This document shows positions 1-8,567 of a stretch of DNA of 64,000 nt, piece after piece. Location of the stretch: assembly GCA_903875215.1 (NCBI GenBank), contig CAIQVH010000016.1:62001-126000 (forward strand), written 5' to 3'. A program made the translations under genes and the position numbers. Source of the DNA: an uncultured Anaerolineae bacterium. GTDB taxonomy: Bacteria > Chloroflexota > Anaerolineae > Anaerolineales > Villigracilaceae. Below the pieces are notes generated by a model that saw only the letters and a program-made list of their open reading frames with translations, did not search any database and was not told the DNA's origin. Every line of letters starts with the position of its first letter. The stretch's first letter is position 1.

Positions 1-55
1 TGTCTCCGGGATAGAGGGTATCGTCGAGGTCGATGAACAGGGTGGTGAATTGCAT
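1..55 (-). CDS. HAD-superfamily hydrolase, N-terminal fragment
   Basis: Only the first 18 codons lie in the window; the rest continues past the left edge. They read MQFTTLFIDLDDTLYPGD, which contains HAD motif I (DLDDTLYP, DxDxT with the nucleophile Asp). The TLYPGD continuation resembles the pyrimidine 5'-nucleotidase / phosphoglycolate-phosphatase-like group, but the substrate cannot be told from this piece. There is no ribosome binding site; a TATAAT box ends 6 bases before the ATG, so translation is probably leaderless. Confidence 0.75.
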   Translation of the reverse strand, partial: MQFTTLFIDLDDTLYPGD

Positions 56-61
56 CCGGCG

Positions 62-67
62 ATTATA
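62..67 (-). promoter_or_regulatory. -10 box of the HAD gene (leaderless layout)
   Basis: Perfect TATAAT on the minus strand, six bases before the ATG. Transcription would start at or next to the start codon. Confidence 0.6.
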
Positions 68-70
68 CTC

Positions 71-1159
71 TCAGGGGCCGGGTGTGGCGCTTGGAGCGGG
101 GTTTTTTAAGTGGGTGGTGAAGAAATTCAACATGCGCTGTTCCAGTTTGAGGCCGGCGTTGCCGCTGAAAACGTGGTCGGAGTTTTCGTAGTAGTAGCAA
201 TGCACGGTTTTTCCCAGCCGGGTCAACTCTTCGCAGGCCTTTTTTGACCAGTCGACCGGGATGGCGCGGTCGGCGGTGCCATGGTGGATGTCCACTGCGG
301 CTTGAATGGCGGGGTAAAAATTATCGGGCGAGAGGCTGGCAAACGCGTAGGCGGGCAGGGTGAGGACTTTTTCGGCTTCCGGGTCGGTTCCACTGGCTGC
401 CAGGAAGGCGGCGTTCTGAGAATCGTTGGCGCTCATGGGGGAATACAGAAAGGCTGCTCGGATATCTGGGCTGATGACCAGTACGCGCCAGGCCAGCGCG
501 CCGCCCATGCTGAAAGCCCACAGGCCAATTTTTGCGGGCGCAGCCGCTTGGAGAAGCCCCGGCTGGCCGCTTTCGGTCTTGACGAGTGCAATCAGGTTGA
601 GCACATCCACGGCCATGCCGGCCAGGAAGTAGTTTTCACCCGGGTCGGAGGGAGGGTAGTTGCGCAGGTTGGGGTGCAGGACGATGAATCCGTGGCTGGC
701 ATACAGGCGGGCGTATTCATCATTTTCTTTCAAGGTCTCATACCCGTCGAGGGCGGCGCGGCCATGTAACATGATGATGACCGGGAAGGGCCCCGCTCCG
801 CGTGGGAGGTTGGCGTAGCCGTAGATGGTCAGATTGTCGCTCGGATAGCGAATCAGATAGCGGCTGAACGAGTCGTTTTCCTCCACCTGTTCAACGATCT
901 CCAATTGCCCCGTGCCATAGGGACGCTCGCGCAGGCTGGGCACAGAATAGCGCAGATACCAGGCCTCGGGCGTGGGGCTCAGGGTGCTTTCGGGCGTCCA
1001 GGTGGGGGCGCGGGTGGGAGTGGGGTAGGGGGTGACGGTGGGGCGCGGCGTGCGTGTGACGGGTGGGCGGGTTGGCAGCGGCGTGGAAGTCGCTTCCACA
1101 GCCGGTGACAGACAGGCAGTCAGTAAACATAATTCCAGCACCCATAAAAATGCGCGCAT
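71..1159 (-). CDS. Alpha/beta-hydrolase lipoprotein (dienelactone hydrolase / S9-like)
   Basis: A 362-residue exported hydrolase of unknown substrate. Residues 1-16 form a lipoprotein signal peptide ending in LLTAC, with lipidated Cys16. Residues 24-65 are a Pro/Thr-rich linker, and an alpha/beta-hydrolase domain follows. The nucleophile elbow is AFSMGG (Ser217; the first Gly of GxSxG is Ala), the acid is probably Asp297 (HGTADRAIP) and the base His329 (NSDHVF); LHGR near residue 131 fits the oxyanion side. I chose the ATG at 1159 because it starts the signal peptide and sits 7 bases after a TATAAT box; the open frame extends upstream into mutL antisense, which is not coding. It is divergent from mutL. 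Confidence 0.85.
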   Translation of the reverse strand: MRAFLWVLELCLLTACLSPAVEATSTPLPTRPPVTRTPRPTVTPYPTPTRAPTWTPESTLSPTPEAWYLRYSVPSLRERPYGTGQLEIVEQVEENDSFSRYLIRYPSDNLTIYGYANLPRGAGPFPVIIMLHGRAALDGYETLKENDEYARLYASHGFIVLHPNLRNYPPSDPGENYFLAGMAVDVLNLIALVKTESGQPGLLQAAAPAKIGLWAFSMGGALAWRVLVISPDIRAAFLYSPMSANDSQNAAFLAASGTDPEAEKVLTLPAYAFASLSPDNFYPAIQAAVDIHHGTADRAIPVDWSKKACEELTRLGKTVHCYYYENSDHVFSGNAGLKLEQRMLNFFTTHLKNPAPSATPGP

Positions 1160-1166
1160 TAAAAAG

Positions 1167-1172
1167 ATTATA
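1167..1172 (-). promoter_or_regulatory. -10 box of the lipoprotein hydrolase
   Basis: TATAAT on the minus strand, 7 bases before the ATG at 1159. It faces away from the mutL -10 box, with 16 bp between the two hexamers. Confidence 0.6.
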
Positions 1173-1188
1173 CAATGTTTGCGCGGGG

Positions 1189-1194
1189 TATAAT
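1189..1194 (+). promoter_or_regulatory. -10 box of mutL
   Basis: TATAAT with its last base 7 bases before the mutL ATG at 1202, and no Shine-Dalgarno between. Together with the opposite box at 1167-1172 it forms an inverted GATTATA...TATAATC arrangement, so each -10 lies in the zone where the other promoter's -35 would be. Confidence 0.6.
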
Positions 1195-1201
1195 CGGCCG
1201 C

Positions 1202-2968
1202 ATGCCGATCCGTTTGCTTGCCCCCGAAGTCGCCTCGCAAATCGCCGCCGGAGAAGTAGTGGAGCGCCCGGCTTCTGTCGTCAAAGAATTGGTGGAAAAC
1301 GCGCTCGATTCTGGCGCCAAAACCATCCAGGTTGTCATCCAGGAAGCCGGCCGCCGCCTGATCGAAGTCGCCGACGATGGCGCGGGCATCCCGGCCGCCG
1401 AACTGCCGCTGGCTGTTGAGCGGCACGCCACCAGCAAGCTGGCCTCGGCTGCCGACCTGTTCCAGATCGTCACGCTCGGCTTTCGCGGCGAGGCGCTGGC
1501 CTCGATCGGCTCTGTTGCGCGGCTGACCATCACCAGCCGCGTACAGTCTGCCGCCGCCGGGGCGCGCCTGCGGGTGGAAGGGGGCCATTGCGGCCCGGTG
1601 GAGCCGGTCGCAGCGCCGGTTGGCACGCTCATCCGCGTCGAGGATCTCTTCTACAACGTTCCGGCGCGCCTGAAATTTTTGAAACAGGATTTGACCGAAC
1701 GACGCGCCATCGATGGATTTTTCACCCGTTACGCGCTCGCCTACCCCGCAGCGCGCTTCCGTTTAACCGACGGCGCCACCACCTCGCTGCAAACCAGTGG
1801 CGATGGCGACCGCCGCGCGATCATGGCCGCGCTCTACGGCGTCGACGTGGCCCGCCAGATGCTGGAAGTATACGCCCAGGAAGACCAGCTCAAATTGACC
1901 GGCTACATCTCTCCCGCCGCGCTGACCCGCTCTAACCGCAAAGAGATGACCTTTTTTATCAACGGGCGCTGGGTTTCGGATACCCCGCTGACCCAGGCCG
2001 TGCTGCAAGCCTACCACACCCTGTTGATGGTCGGGCGCTACCCGCTGGCCGCCCTGTTCCTGGAAATTGACCCCAGCGAAGTGGATGTCAACGTTCACCC
2101 GGCCAAGGCCGAGGTGCGGTTTAGAAGCCAGGAACGAATTTTCAGCTTTGTGCAACGCTCGGTGCGGCGCGTGCTGCTGGCTTACTCGCCCGTGCCGGCC
2201 CTGCCCCCGGCTCAAGCCCTGTGGGGCGGTGCGCCGCGTCCGGCACAATCCCCGTCCTCTGCCGCCGGGCTGGATTGGATGCTGGGACATCCCAGCGAGC
2301 TGGCTTCTTTGCCGGGAGAAGAGACCAGCCCGCTGACCGCCCTGCCCGTTTCGACGGCCAATCTGCCCCCAGAAACGTTCAACCTGCCCATCCTGCGCCT
2401 GATCGGGCAAATTGGCGCCACCTACCTGATTGCCGAAGGCCCCGACGGGCTGTATCTGATCGACCAACACGCGGCTCACGAGCGGGTGCTGTTTGAAAAG
2501 CTGATGGCCCAACACGACCAGAAAAACATTCCCGCCCAGGCCCTGCTGACGCCTGCCGTGGTCACGCTGCCGGCCTCCAGCGCGGCCATGCTCGAGTCGC
2601 AGATGCACCTGTTGAGCCATTTCGGTTTCCAGGTGGAGTCGTTTGGGCCGGGCACTTTCCAGGTGCGGGCCATGCCGGTCTTGTTTGGCAGTGCCGACCC
2701 GGCGGCGGCTTTACGCGCTTTGGTGGAAGATTTTGAAGAGGATGAATCACCCCTCCAGAACGAATTGGAGGCCAAAATTGCCGGGCGGGTTTGCAAACGG
2801 CTGGCGGTCAAGGCTGGGCAGGCGCTGACGCCTGAGGAACAGCGCGGCCTGCTGATTGACCTGGAAAATTGTGATTCTCCGCGCACCTGCCCGCATGGCC
2901 GCCCGACGATGATCCATCTCTCGGTGGATATGCTTGAGCGGCAGTTCGGCCGCCGCGGAGCGAGGTGA
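1202..2968 (+). CDS. mutL: DNA mismatch repair protein MutL
   Basis: 588 residues, normal for bacterial MutL. It couples MutS mismatch recognition to strand incision. The N-terminal GHKL ATPase motifs are visible: ELVENALDSGA (catalytic Glu and metal-binding Asn) near residue 35, DDGAGIP near 62 and GFRGEALASI near 100. The C-terminal domain carries the endonuclease motif DQHA-x2-E-x4-E (DQHAAHERVLFE, near residue 420) plus CKRLAVKAGQ and CPHGRP, so this is a nicking-competent MutL, as in organisms without MutH. The start is the ATG at 1202 (PIRLLAPEVASQIAAGE is the family N-terminus), not the longer frame at 1175. It overlaps or abuts the dehydrogenase gene downstream. Confidence 0.97.
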   Translation: MPIRLLAPEVASQIAAGEVVERPASVVKELVENALDSGAKTIQVVIQEAGRRLIEVADDGAGIPAAELPLAVERHATSKLASAADLFQIVTLGFRGEALASIGSVARLTITSRVQSAAAGARLRVEGGHCGPVEPVAAPVGTLIRVEDLFYNVPARLKFLKQDLTERRAIDGFFTRYALAYPAARFRLTDGATTSLQTSGDGDRRAIMAALYGVDVARQMLEVYAQEDQLKLTGYISPAALTRSNRKEMTFFINGRWVSDTPLTQAVLQAYHTLLMVGRYPLAALFLEIDPSEVDVNVHPAKAEVRFRSQERIFSFVQRSVRRVLLAYSPVPALPPAQALWGGAPRPAQSPSSAAGLDWMLGHPSELASLPGEETSPLTALPVSTANLPPETFNLPILRLIGQIGATYLIAEGPDGLYLIDQHAAHERVLFEKLMAQHDQKNIPAQALLTPAVVTLPASSAAMLESQMHLLSHFGFQVESFGPGTFQVRAMPVLFGSADPAAALRALVEDFEEDESPLQNELEAKIAGRVCKRLAVKAGQALTPEEQRGLLIDLENCDSPRTCPHGRPTMIHLSVDMLERQFGRRGAR

Positions 2969-2973
2969 GCAGG

Positions 2974-3945
2974 ATGCGGGCCCTATGGTTGGAAAATAAC
3001 CGGATTCAAGTTCGAGAAAACCTGCCCCAGCCTGACAGGCCAGGGGAAGCCCTGCTGAAAGTGCGCCTGGCTGGTGTTTGCGGGACAGATTTGGAACTTG
3101 TAAAGGGTTATTACCCATTTACAGGCATTCCGGGGCACGAATTTGTCGGGGAGGTGGTCTCTATCCCGGCGGGAGCCAGCCCGGAATGGTTGGGCCGGCG
3201 CGTGGTGGGGGAGATCAATGCCTGGTGTGGGTCCTGTGAGCAGTGCCTGGGCGGGCGTCCGACCCATTGTGAGCGGCGCAGTGTGCTGGGAATTAAGGAT
3301 CGCGACGGGGTGTTTGCAGAATATGTCAGTTTGCCGCTCGGTAATTTGCACCTGGTTCCAGACGCGGTCACTGACCGGCAGGCGGTTTTCACCGAGCCGC
3401 TGGCGGCGGCGTTGGAGATTCAACAGCAGGTGCAGATCAGGCCGTCTGACCGGATTTTATTGGTGGGTGCGGGCCGGCTGGGGCAGTTGATTGCCCAGAC
3501 GCTGGCGCTGACGGGCGCGGGCTTGCGGGTGGTGGCGCGTCATGCCGTGCAGCGAGAATTGCTGCGCGGGCGGGGGATTGCGCTGATTGATGAGGCGGAG
3601 GTGCAGGACTGGCGCTATGACCTGGTGGTGGAAGCGACCGGGTCGCCGCAGGGGTTTGACCTGGCGCGCCGGGCGGTGCGTCCGCGCGGGACGCTGGTGC
3701 TTAAGAGCACGTATAAGGGGGCGCTGACACTCAATTTTTCGCCGCTGGTGGTGGATGAGGTGACGTTGGTCGGCTCGCGCTGCGGGCCGTTTGCGCCGGC
3801 TTTGCGCCTGTTGGAGCAGGGCCGGGTGGATCCGGCTGGCTTGATTGCGGCGGAATATGGCCTGGCAGAGGCGTTGCAGGCGTTTGCAGAGGCTGAAAAA
3901 CGGGGTATGTTGAAGGTGCTGGTGAATTGTCAGCCTGCGGGGTGA
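2974..3945 (+). CDS. Zinc-dependent alcohol/polyol dehydrogenase (MDR family)
   Basis: 323 residues of the medium-chain dehydrogenase/reductase family, oxidising an alcohol with NAD(P). Motifs in order: GVCGTD (catalytic-zinc Cys), PGHEFVGEV (GHE zinc region), the structural-zinc Cys tetrad within WCGSCEQC...THC, and a Rossmann motif VGAGRLGQ. Residues later in the chain match threonine/sorbitol dehydrogenase-like proteins; the substrate is not known. Start: ATG 2974 is placed 6 bases after GAGGTGA, which itself overlaps the mutL stop; a GTG at 2965 would also work and would overlap mutL by 4 bases. It is probably co-transcribed with mutL. Confidence 0.88.
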   Translation: MRALWLENNRIQVRENLPQPDRPGEALLKVRLAGVCGTDLELVKGYYPFTGIPGHEFVGEVVSIPAGASPEWLGRRVVGEINAWCGSCEQCLGGRPTHCERRSVLGIKDRDGVFAEYVSLPLGNLHLVPDAVTDRQAVFTEPLAAALEIQQQVQIRPSDRILLVGAGRLGQLIAQTLALTGAGLRVVARHAVQRELLRGRGIALIDEAEVQDWRYDLVVEATGSPQGFDLARRAVRPRGTLVLKSTYKGALTLNFSPLVVDEVTLVGSRCGPFAPALRLLEQGRVDPAGLIAAEYGLAEALQAFAEAEKRGMLKVLVNCQPAG

Positions 3946-3996
3946 TGGGGCCTGGTGGCAGCGGCCAGCGGGGTTTCTTTTTTCAGCGTAAGATAA

Positions 3997-4025
3997 CGTC
4001 TCCGGCGCGGGGTTGGCCGGAGACG
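3997..4025. terminator. Bidirectional terminator hairpin
   Basis: Perfect 9-bp stem CGTCTCCGG / CCGGAGACG with an 11-base loop, followed on the plus strand by GGGGTTTTG. It lies between the convergent dehydrogenase (+) and histidine kinase (-) genes. Confidence 0.65.
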
Positions 4026-4060
4026 GGGTTTTGTCTTGCGGGGGATTTTTCCTTTTTCTT

Positions 4061-5236
4061 TTAGTTGGGGATGTGGACGATGAAGGTGGTGCCTTCGCCG
4101 ACTTTGCTTTTGACTTCGATGCGCCCGTTGTGCCCCAGGACAATCTGTTTGCAGATGGAGAGCCCCAGCCCGGTGCCGGTGGTTTTGGTTTCCATGCCTT
4201 TGAAACGGTAGAATTTTTGGAAGAGGTTGGGCAGGGCTTCTTCGGGGATGCCGGGGCCGGTGTCGGTGACGGAGAAGTACCAGCTTTTTTCTTCCTGTCC
4301 GGCGCGGAGCGTGACCTGGCCGCCGGGCCGGTTGTATTTGATGGCGTTGCTGACCAGGTTCATGACGACTTGTTTGATTTTTTCGCGGTCGGCCTGGACG
4401 ATGGGCATGTCGGAGGGGATTTCCAGATGGATCTGGATCTGGGATTCTTCGGCCTTGGAGTTCATCACGCCTTTGCATTCTTCGCAGACCAGCTGGAACG
4501 GGAAGCTGGATTTCTGGAAGCGTACGCGGCCTGATTCGAGCCGGGCCAGGTCGAGGAAGGAGGTGGCCAGGGCGTTGAGGCGGTTGGTTTCCTGGTGGAT
4601 GTTGTGGATGATGATTTCGCCTTGTTCGCGGGAGATTTCGGGGCGTAGCAGCAGGTAGGTGGCGGTGCTGAGGGAGGCGAGCGGGGTGCGCAGTTCGTGG
4701 ACGAATTCGGCGATCAGGTCGGATTGTTGGAACAGGCGGGTGTTTTCGATGGCGATGGCGGCCTGGGCGCCGAGGACGCTGAGCATGTCTTCATCGGTGG
4801 CGGTGAATTCTCCGCCAGATTTGTTGAGTACTTCGAGCACGCCGATGACTTTGTCTTTGGTGATGAGCGGAACGCCCATGATGGATTGGGTGGCGAAGCT
4901 GAGGGTTTTGGCGATGTTTTTGAAGTAGCGTGTGTCGTTTTTGACATCGCCAATGCGGACGGCTTTTCGATTGGCGACGATCCAGCCGGCGATGCTGTCC
5001 ATTGGGATGACGAGCCCGCGCATCATGGGGCTGGGGTTGGTGGCAACCTGGAAGTAGAGTTCGCGGGCGGTGTCGTCGTAGAGCAGGATGGATGCGGCCT
5101 GGGCGTCGGTGATGTCTTTGGCGGCGTGGATGATGCGGTTGAGGAGAGGGTCCAGGTCTAGGGTGGAGGCCAGGTCGCGGGAGATTTCGATCAGCCGTTT
5201 GTAGCGCTCGAGTCGTTGGGATGTGTTTTCAATCAT
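4061..5236 (-). CDS. GAF-domain sensor histidine kinase
   Basis: 391 residues, no membrane segment, so probably cytoplasmic. A GAF sensor domain spans about residues 20-165, followed by a HisKA domain with FVHELRTPL (phospho-acceptor His) and a HATPase_c domain with NLVSNAIKYN (N box), DTGPGIP (G1) and GTGLGLSI (G2). The start is ATG 5236 (MIENTSQ); it overlaps the last 8 bases of the sirtuin gene upstream, so the two are translationally coupled. Third gene of an operon with a response-regulator/ParA-like protein and a sirtuin; the regulator two genes upstream is a reasonable partner, but this is inferred. Confidence 0.9.
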   Translation of the reverse strand: MIENTSQRLERYKRLIEISRDLASTLDLDPLLNRIIHAAKDITDAQAASILLYDDTARELYFQVATNPSPMMRGLVIPMDSIAGWIVANRKAVRIGDVKNDTRYFKNIAKTLSFATQSIMGVPLITKDKVIGVLEVLNKSGGEFTATDEDMLSVLGAQAAIAIENTRLFQQSDLIAEFVHELRTPLASLSTATYLLLRPEISREQGEIIIHNIHQETNRLNALATSFLDLARLESGRVRFQKSSFPFQLVCEECKGVMNSKAEESQIQIHLEIPSDMPIVQADREKIKQVVMNLVSNAIKYNRPGGQVTLRAGQEEKSWYFSVTDTGPGIPEEALPNLFQKFYRFKGMETKTTGTGLGLSICKQIVLGHNGRIEVKSKVGEGTTFIVHIPN

Positions 5237-6008
5237 GGAGTACCTGTTCTGAGATGGCGGGGAGGATGGCGGCCACGTTTTCGCGCAGGACGATATCGGC
5301 GCGGACATTGATGTAGGTGAGGTTGTTGTTGATGATGATCAGGTGCGCGCCACGGTCAATGGCTTGCATGGGCAGGCCAGCCACGGGCAGGACTTCCAGG
5401 GATGAGCCGGCGACGATCATCAGGTCGCACTGGCGGGCTTCACGCTGGGCTTCGAACCAGGCTTTTTGGGGTAGTTGTTCGCCAAACAGGATGACATCTG
5501 GTTTGAGCAGGGCGCCGCAGCTCTGGCAGCGCGGCAGGGTGCCGTCTTCGACAAAGGGTGCCAGGTGGGTTTCGTAGCCGTATTGCTGGTAGCACTGCGT
5601 GCAGGAAAGAGTGCGCAGGGTGCCGTGCATCTCGATGATGTGCCTGGAGCCGGCTTTATGGTGCAGCATGTCAATGTTCTGGGTGATGATGGCATGTAAT
5701 CGCCCGTGTTGTTCCAATTCTGCAATGGCAAGGTGTGCCGGGTTGGGTTGGGCATTGAAGATCTGGTTGGCGAGTGGGCGAAACCATTGGAAGAATTGCC
5801 CGGGGTTGGTGCGGAAGGTGGTCAGCGAGGCGGCTTCGAGGGGTTCGTCGCGTGACCACAGGCCGGTGCCTTCCGAGCGAAAGTCGGGAATTCCAGATGG
5901 GGTGGAGAGGCCTGCTCCGGTCAGGATGACGGTGTGCCGGGCTTTACGGAGCAGCTCGGCGGCATAGTTGATTAATTCCGGCGTCTGACCTGTGAAGGAT
6001 GACCTCAT
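5229..6008 (-). CDS. cobB: NAD-dependent protein deacylase, Sir2 family
   Basis: 259 residues. Removes acyl groups from lysines using NAD. Seen: the NAD-binding signature GAGLSTPSGIPDFRS, TQNIDMLHH, the catalytic His in EMHGTL, a four-Cys zinc site (CTQC and CQSC), FGEQLP and AGSSLEVLPV. The start ATG overlaps the stop of the upstream gene as ATGA (6005-6008), and the 3' end overlaps the histidine kinase gene by 8 bases, so all three are tightly coupled. A sirtuin between a regulator and a kinase is unusual and suggests acylation linked to this signalling path (inference). Confidence 0.93.
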   Translation of the reverse strand: MRSSFTGQTPELINYAAELLRKARHTVILTGAGLSTPSGIPDFRSEGTGLWSRDEPLEAASLTTFRTNPGQFFQWFRPLANQIFNAQPNPAHLAIAELEQHGRLHAIITQNIDMLHHKAGSRHIIEMHGTLRTLSCTQCYQQYGYETHLAPFVEDGTLPRCQSCGALLKPDVILFGEQLPQKAWFEAQREARQCDLMIVAGSSLEVLPVAGLPMQAIDRGAHLIIINNNLTYINVRADIVLRENVAAILPAISEQVLHD

Positions 6009-7174
6009 GACGAAGTGATACGCGGGGCGCGTGTCTCAATTTTAGCGATCAGGTTATTGTATTGCTGGCTGGTCAGGCTTTCTTGTTGAAACAAGTAGGC
6101 CATGGTTTGCATGCGCACGGCCTGCAGCAGCAGTTCGGGGGCGGGCGTAAAGGTGACGTCGATGCCGTATTTCAGGCGCTCTTGCACCTGCGGCACGGAA
6201 AGTTGCGCTTCGGATCGCAAGCGGTAGTTTGTGACGATATGCAGACGGGTTTTATCAATGCCGAGGGATATTAAATCATCAATCAGGGTGCGGGAATGTT
6301 GCAGGGAGTGTTCAAAGGGTTCCACGACGATGATGATTTCGTTCAAACTGGAAATCAATTTTTGGTTGACCGGTCCCAGCCCGCAACCCAGATCTGCGAT
6401 TACGAAGCGGGCCATGAAGCGCAGACGGTTCAGGATGGTTTCGAAGTTTTCCACTTTGGCCTGGAGAATTCCGTCTTTCGGGTGCGGGGACGCCACCAGG
6501 ATATCCACGCCGGAGGCATGGAAAAGCAGTTGTTCCTTGACGGCTTTGCGGGTGATCAGGTTTGGCTGCATCTGCAGCAGTTCGGATAATCCCTTGGTTT
6601 TGCTGAGGCTCAGATCGTGTGCCAGTGTTCCCTGGCCCGAGCGGCATTCCGCCAGGATGACCGGCACTTCGTACCTTTTTTGCAGGGCAACCGCCAGATT
6701 GGCCGAAATCGTGGTTACGCCCAGGCCGCCGCGTGCCGCGATCACTCCGATCATGTAGGCGGTTTGTTCGACGACCCCGGCAGACAGTTCGCTGGTTTTC
6801 TTTGTGGAACGTGACAAAAGGGCCTTGACGTGTGCCTGCAATTCGGAAGGATGGGTGGGCTTGGTGAGGTAGTCATCCGCGCCGGCTTCGAATCCAGTTA
6901 CTTTATCATCGAGCTGACTTTTGGCCGTGAACATCAAAATTGGGATGTGCGCCGTGGAGGCGTTGGCGCGTAATTTGCGCGCCACTTCGTAACCATCCAT
7001 GCCCGGCATCATCACATCCAATAAAACCAGGCTGGGGATGTTTTCCAGGGCCAGTTCCAGCCCTTGCATGCCCGAGCTGGCAGCCAGGATGTTATAGCCT
7101 TGTTTTTGAAGCATCAGGCCAACCAGGCGCAGGGTATCCAAGTCATCATCAATGATTAATATTTTTTCAGCCAT
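6005..7174 (-). CDS. Response regulator receiver fused to CpaE/MinD-like domain
   Basis: 389 residues. Residues 1-120 are a receiver domain (IIDDD acidic pocket, LLDVMMPGMDG with the phospho-Asp, TAK and KPTHP). A linker leads to a ParA/MinD-fold domain from about residue 140. Its P-loop reads ARGGLGVTTISANLA: the usual GKTT lysine is Val, as in degenerate CpaE proteins, so ATP hydrolysis is doubtful. CpaE proteins help place pilus or secretion machinery, but no pilus genes are nearby. Start ATG 7174 follows GGAGATGG. First gene of the sirtuin/kinase operon. Confidence 0.85.
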   Translation of the reverse strand: MAEKILIIDDDLDTLRLVGLMLQKQGYNILAASSGMQGLELALENIPSLVLLDVMMPGMDGYEVARKLRANASTAHIPILMFTAKSQLDDKVTGFEAGADDYLTKPTHPSELQAHVKALLSRSTKKTSELSAGVVEQTAYMIGVIAARGGLGVTTISANLAVALQKRYEVPVILAECRSGQGTLAHDLSLSKTKGLSELLQMQPNLITRKAVKEQLLFHASGVDILVASPHPKDGILQAKVENFETILNRLRFMARFVIADLGCGLGPVNQKLISSLNEIIIVVEPFEHSLQHSRTLIDDLISLGIDKTRLHIVTNYRLRSEAQLSVPQVQERLKYGIDVTFTPAPELLLQAVRMQTMAYLFQQESLTSQQYNNLIAKIETRAPRITSS

Positions 7175-7330
7175 ACCATCTCCATGGAGAAAACCTACAT
7201 CAGTTTAGCATTAAGAGAATATTCAATCAAGCCATTTTTTGTCAGCCGCGATGAACTTGTAACACATCAGCTCTAATTTTATCCTTACAGCCTATAATAT
7301 GGATGAAATTCTTTCCATCGGAGGCCCAAC

Positions 7331-8317
7331 ATGGCATTTTTGGTAGCTCTTTTTTTTGGTTTCGTCCCCATGTTCTTTTTTGCGGGAATTCTCTACTGGC
7401 TTGATCGTTACGAAAAAGAGCCGTTACCCCTGCTGGCGGGGGTCTTTGCCTGGGGGATGATCGTTGCCGCGGGTGGCGCTTACGTCCTGAACACGCTCTT
7501 TGGCCTGAGCGTTGCGGCCATCACCGGCTCCGATGCTCTTTCCGATCTGACGACCGGCTCGATCAGCGCCCCGTTTGTGGAGGAAGGCCTGAAAGGTCTG
7601 GCCGTCCTGTTGGTTTTCCTTTTCTTCCGTTGGGAATTTGACTCCATTTTGGATGGCATCGTTTATGCCGGCATTGCCGCCCTGGGCTTTGCCGCCACTG
7701 AAAACAGCCTCTACATTTGGCGCGGCTACGAATCGGGAGGCTGGGCCGGGCTGATGGCGCTGGTGGGCATCCGCGTCCTCCTCGTTGGCTGGCAGCACCC
7801 GGTTTACACTGCTTTTACCGGGATTGGATTGGCCATTGCGCGCAACAATCGTTCCACGCTGCTCAAGCTCCTGGCCGGGTTCGGCGGCTGGGCGCTGGCC
7901 ATGTTCACGCATTCTCTGCATAATACCCTGGCATCCTTTACCTCCATCGAGGATCTGACCTGCCTGATTGGTCTGTTCCTTGACTGGATGGGGGTGGCTT
8001 TTATGTTCCTGATGATTGTGTGGGCCAACTGGATGGAACGCCGCAACATCGCCCGCCACCTGCAGCCCGAGCAAGCAGCCGGGTTGATCAGCGCCGCGCA
8101 GTATCAGACCGCCTGCTCTGCCTGGCGGCAATTTTACGCCCGGCTGGCCGCCCTGATGAGCGGTAAATACCGGGCGACGAATCGCTTCTACCAGGTGGTG
8201 GGGGAACTGGCCCATAAAAAGCAGCAGCTCAAGGCGGGCGATGAAAGCGGCGCGAGCCTCATCGTTGAAAAATACCGCGCCGAACTGGCCCGCCTGGCCC
8301 CGCGGGCCGAAGCATAA
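7331..8317 (+). CDS. PrsW-family intramembrane protease
   Basis: 328 residues with about eight hydrophobic segments. PrsW proteins are glutamic-type membrane proteases that cut anti-sigma factors in some bacteria. The family motifs are present: EKEP in the first loop, APFVEEGLKG (paired Glu), GFAATENSLYI and HSLHNT. A roughly 75-residue soluble C-terminal tail follows the last membrane segment. The ATG follows GGAGG by 6 bases, and a TATAAT lies at 7293-7298. The gene is monocistronic; no anti-sigma gene is next to it, so its target is unknown. Confidence 0.87.
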   Translation: MAFLVALFFGFVPMFFFAGILYWLDRYEKEPLPLLAGVFAWGMIVAAGGAYVLNTLFGLSVAAITGSDALSDLTTGSISAPFVEEGLKGLAVLLVFLFFRWEFDSILDGIVYAGIAALGFAATENSLYIWRGYESGGWAGLMALVGIRVLLVGWQHPVYTAFTGIGLAIARNNRSTLLKLLAGFGGWALAMFTHSLHNTLASFTSIEDLTCLIGLFLDWMGVAFMFLMIVWANWMERRNIARHLQPEQAAGLISAAQYQTACSAWRQFYARLAALMSGKYRATNRFYQVVGELAHKKQQLKAGDESGASLIVEKYRAELARLAPRAEA

Positions 8318-8357
8318 TAAACGCCGCCCTGCAGGCCTCCCGCCCGCCACAATATGG

Positions 8358-8363
8358 TAAAAT
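8358..8363 (+). promoter_or_regulatory. Extended -10 promoter of tRNA-Arg
   Basis: TGG-TAAAAT (extended -10) placed 9 bases before the tRNA 5' end. Confidence 0.5.
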
Positions 8364-8372
8364 CTCCTGCGC

Positions 8373-8447
8373 GCCCCTGTAGCTCAGTGGATAGAGCGTT
8401 GGCCTCCGGAGCCAAAAGCGACGGTTCGAGTCCGTCCAGGGGTACCA
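8373..8447 (+). tRNA. tRNA-Arg (anticodon CCG)
   Basis: A complete cloverleaf can be folded: acceptor GCCCCTG / CAGGGGT (one G-U pair), D stem GCTC/GAGC, anticodon stem TTGGC/GCCAA around loop CTCCGGA (anticodon CCG, reads CGG), T arm GACGG-TTCGAGT-CCGTC, discriminator A and encoded CCA at 8445-8447. Confidence 0.95.
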
Positions 8448-8448
8448 C

Positions 8449-8471
8449 AAACCCGCTTACAGGCGGGTTTT
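8449..8471 (+). terminator. Terminator after tRNA-Arg
   Basis: 8-bp stem AAACCCGC / GCGGGTTT with a 6-base loop and a short T run, directly after the CCA end. Confidence 0.7.
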
Positions 8472-8567
8472 GATGATTAAAATGGCTACCTCTGGGGCCG
8501 GTTTTTCCGCCGCGGAGAGAATTCGGGTATATTTAGCTCAATATCAGATTTTGAAAAGGAGCCCACC

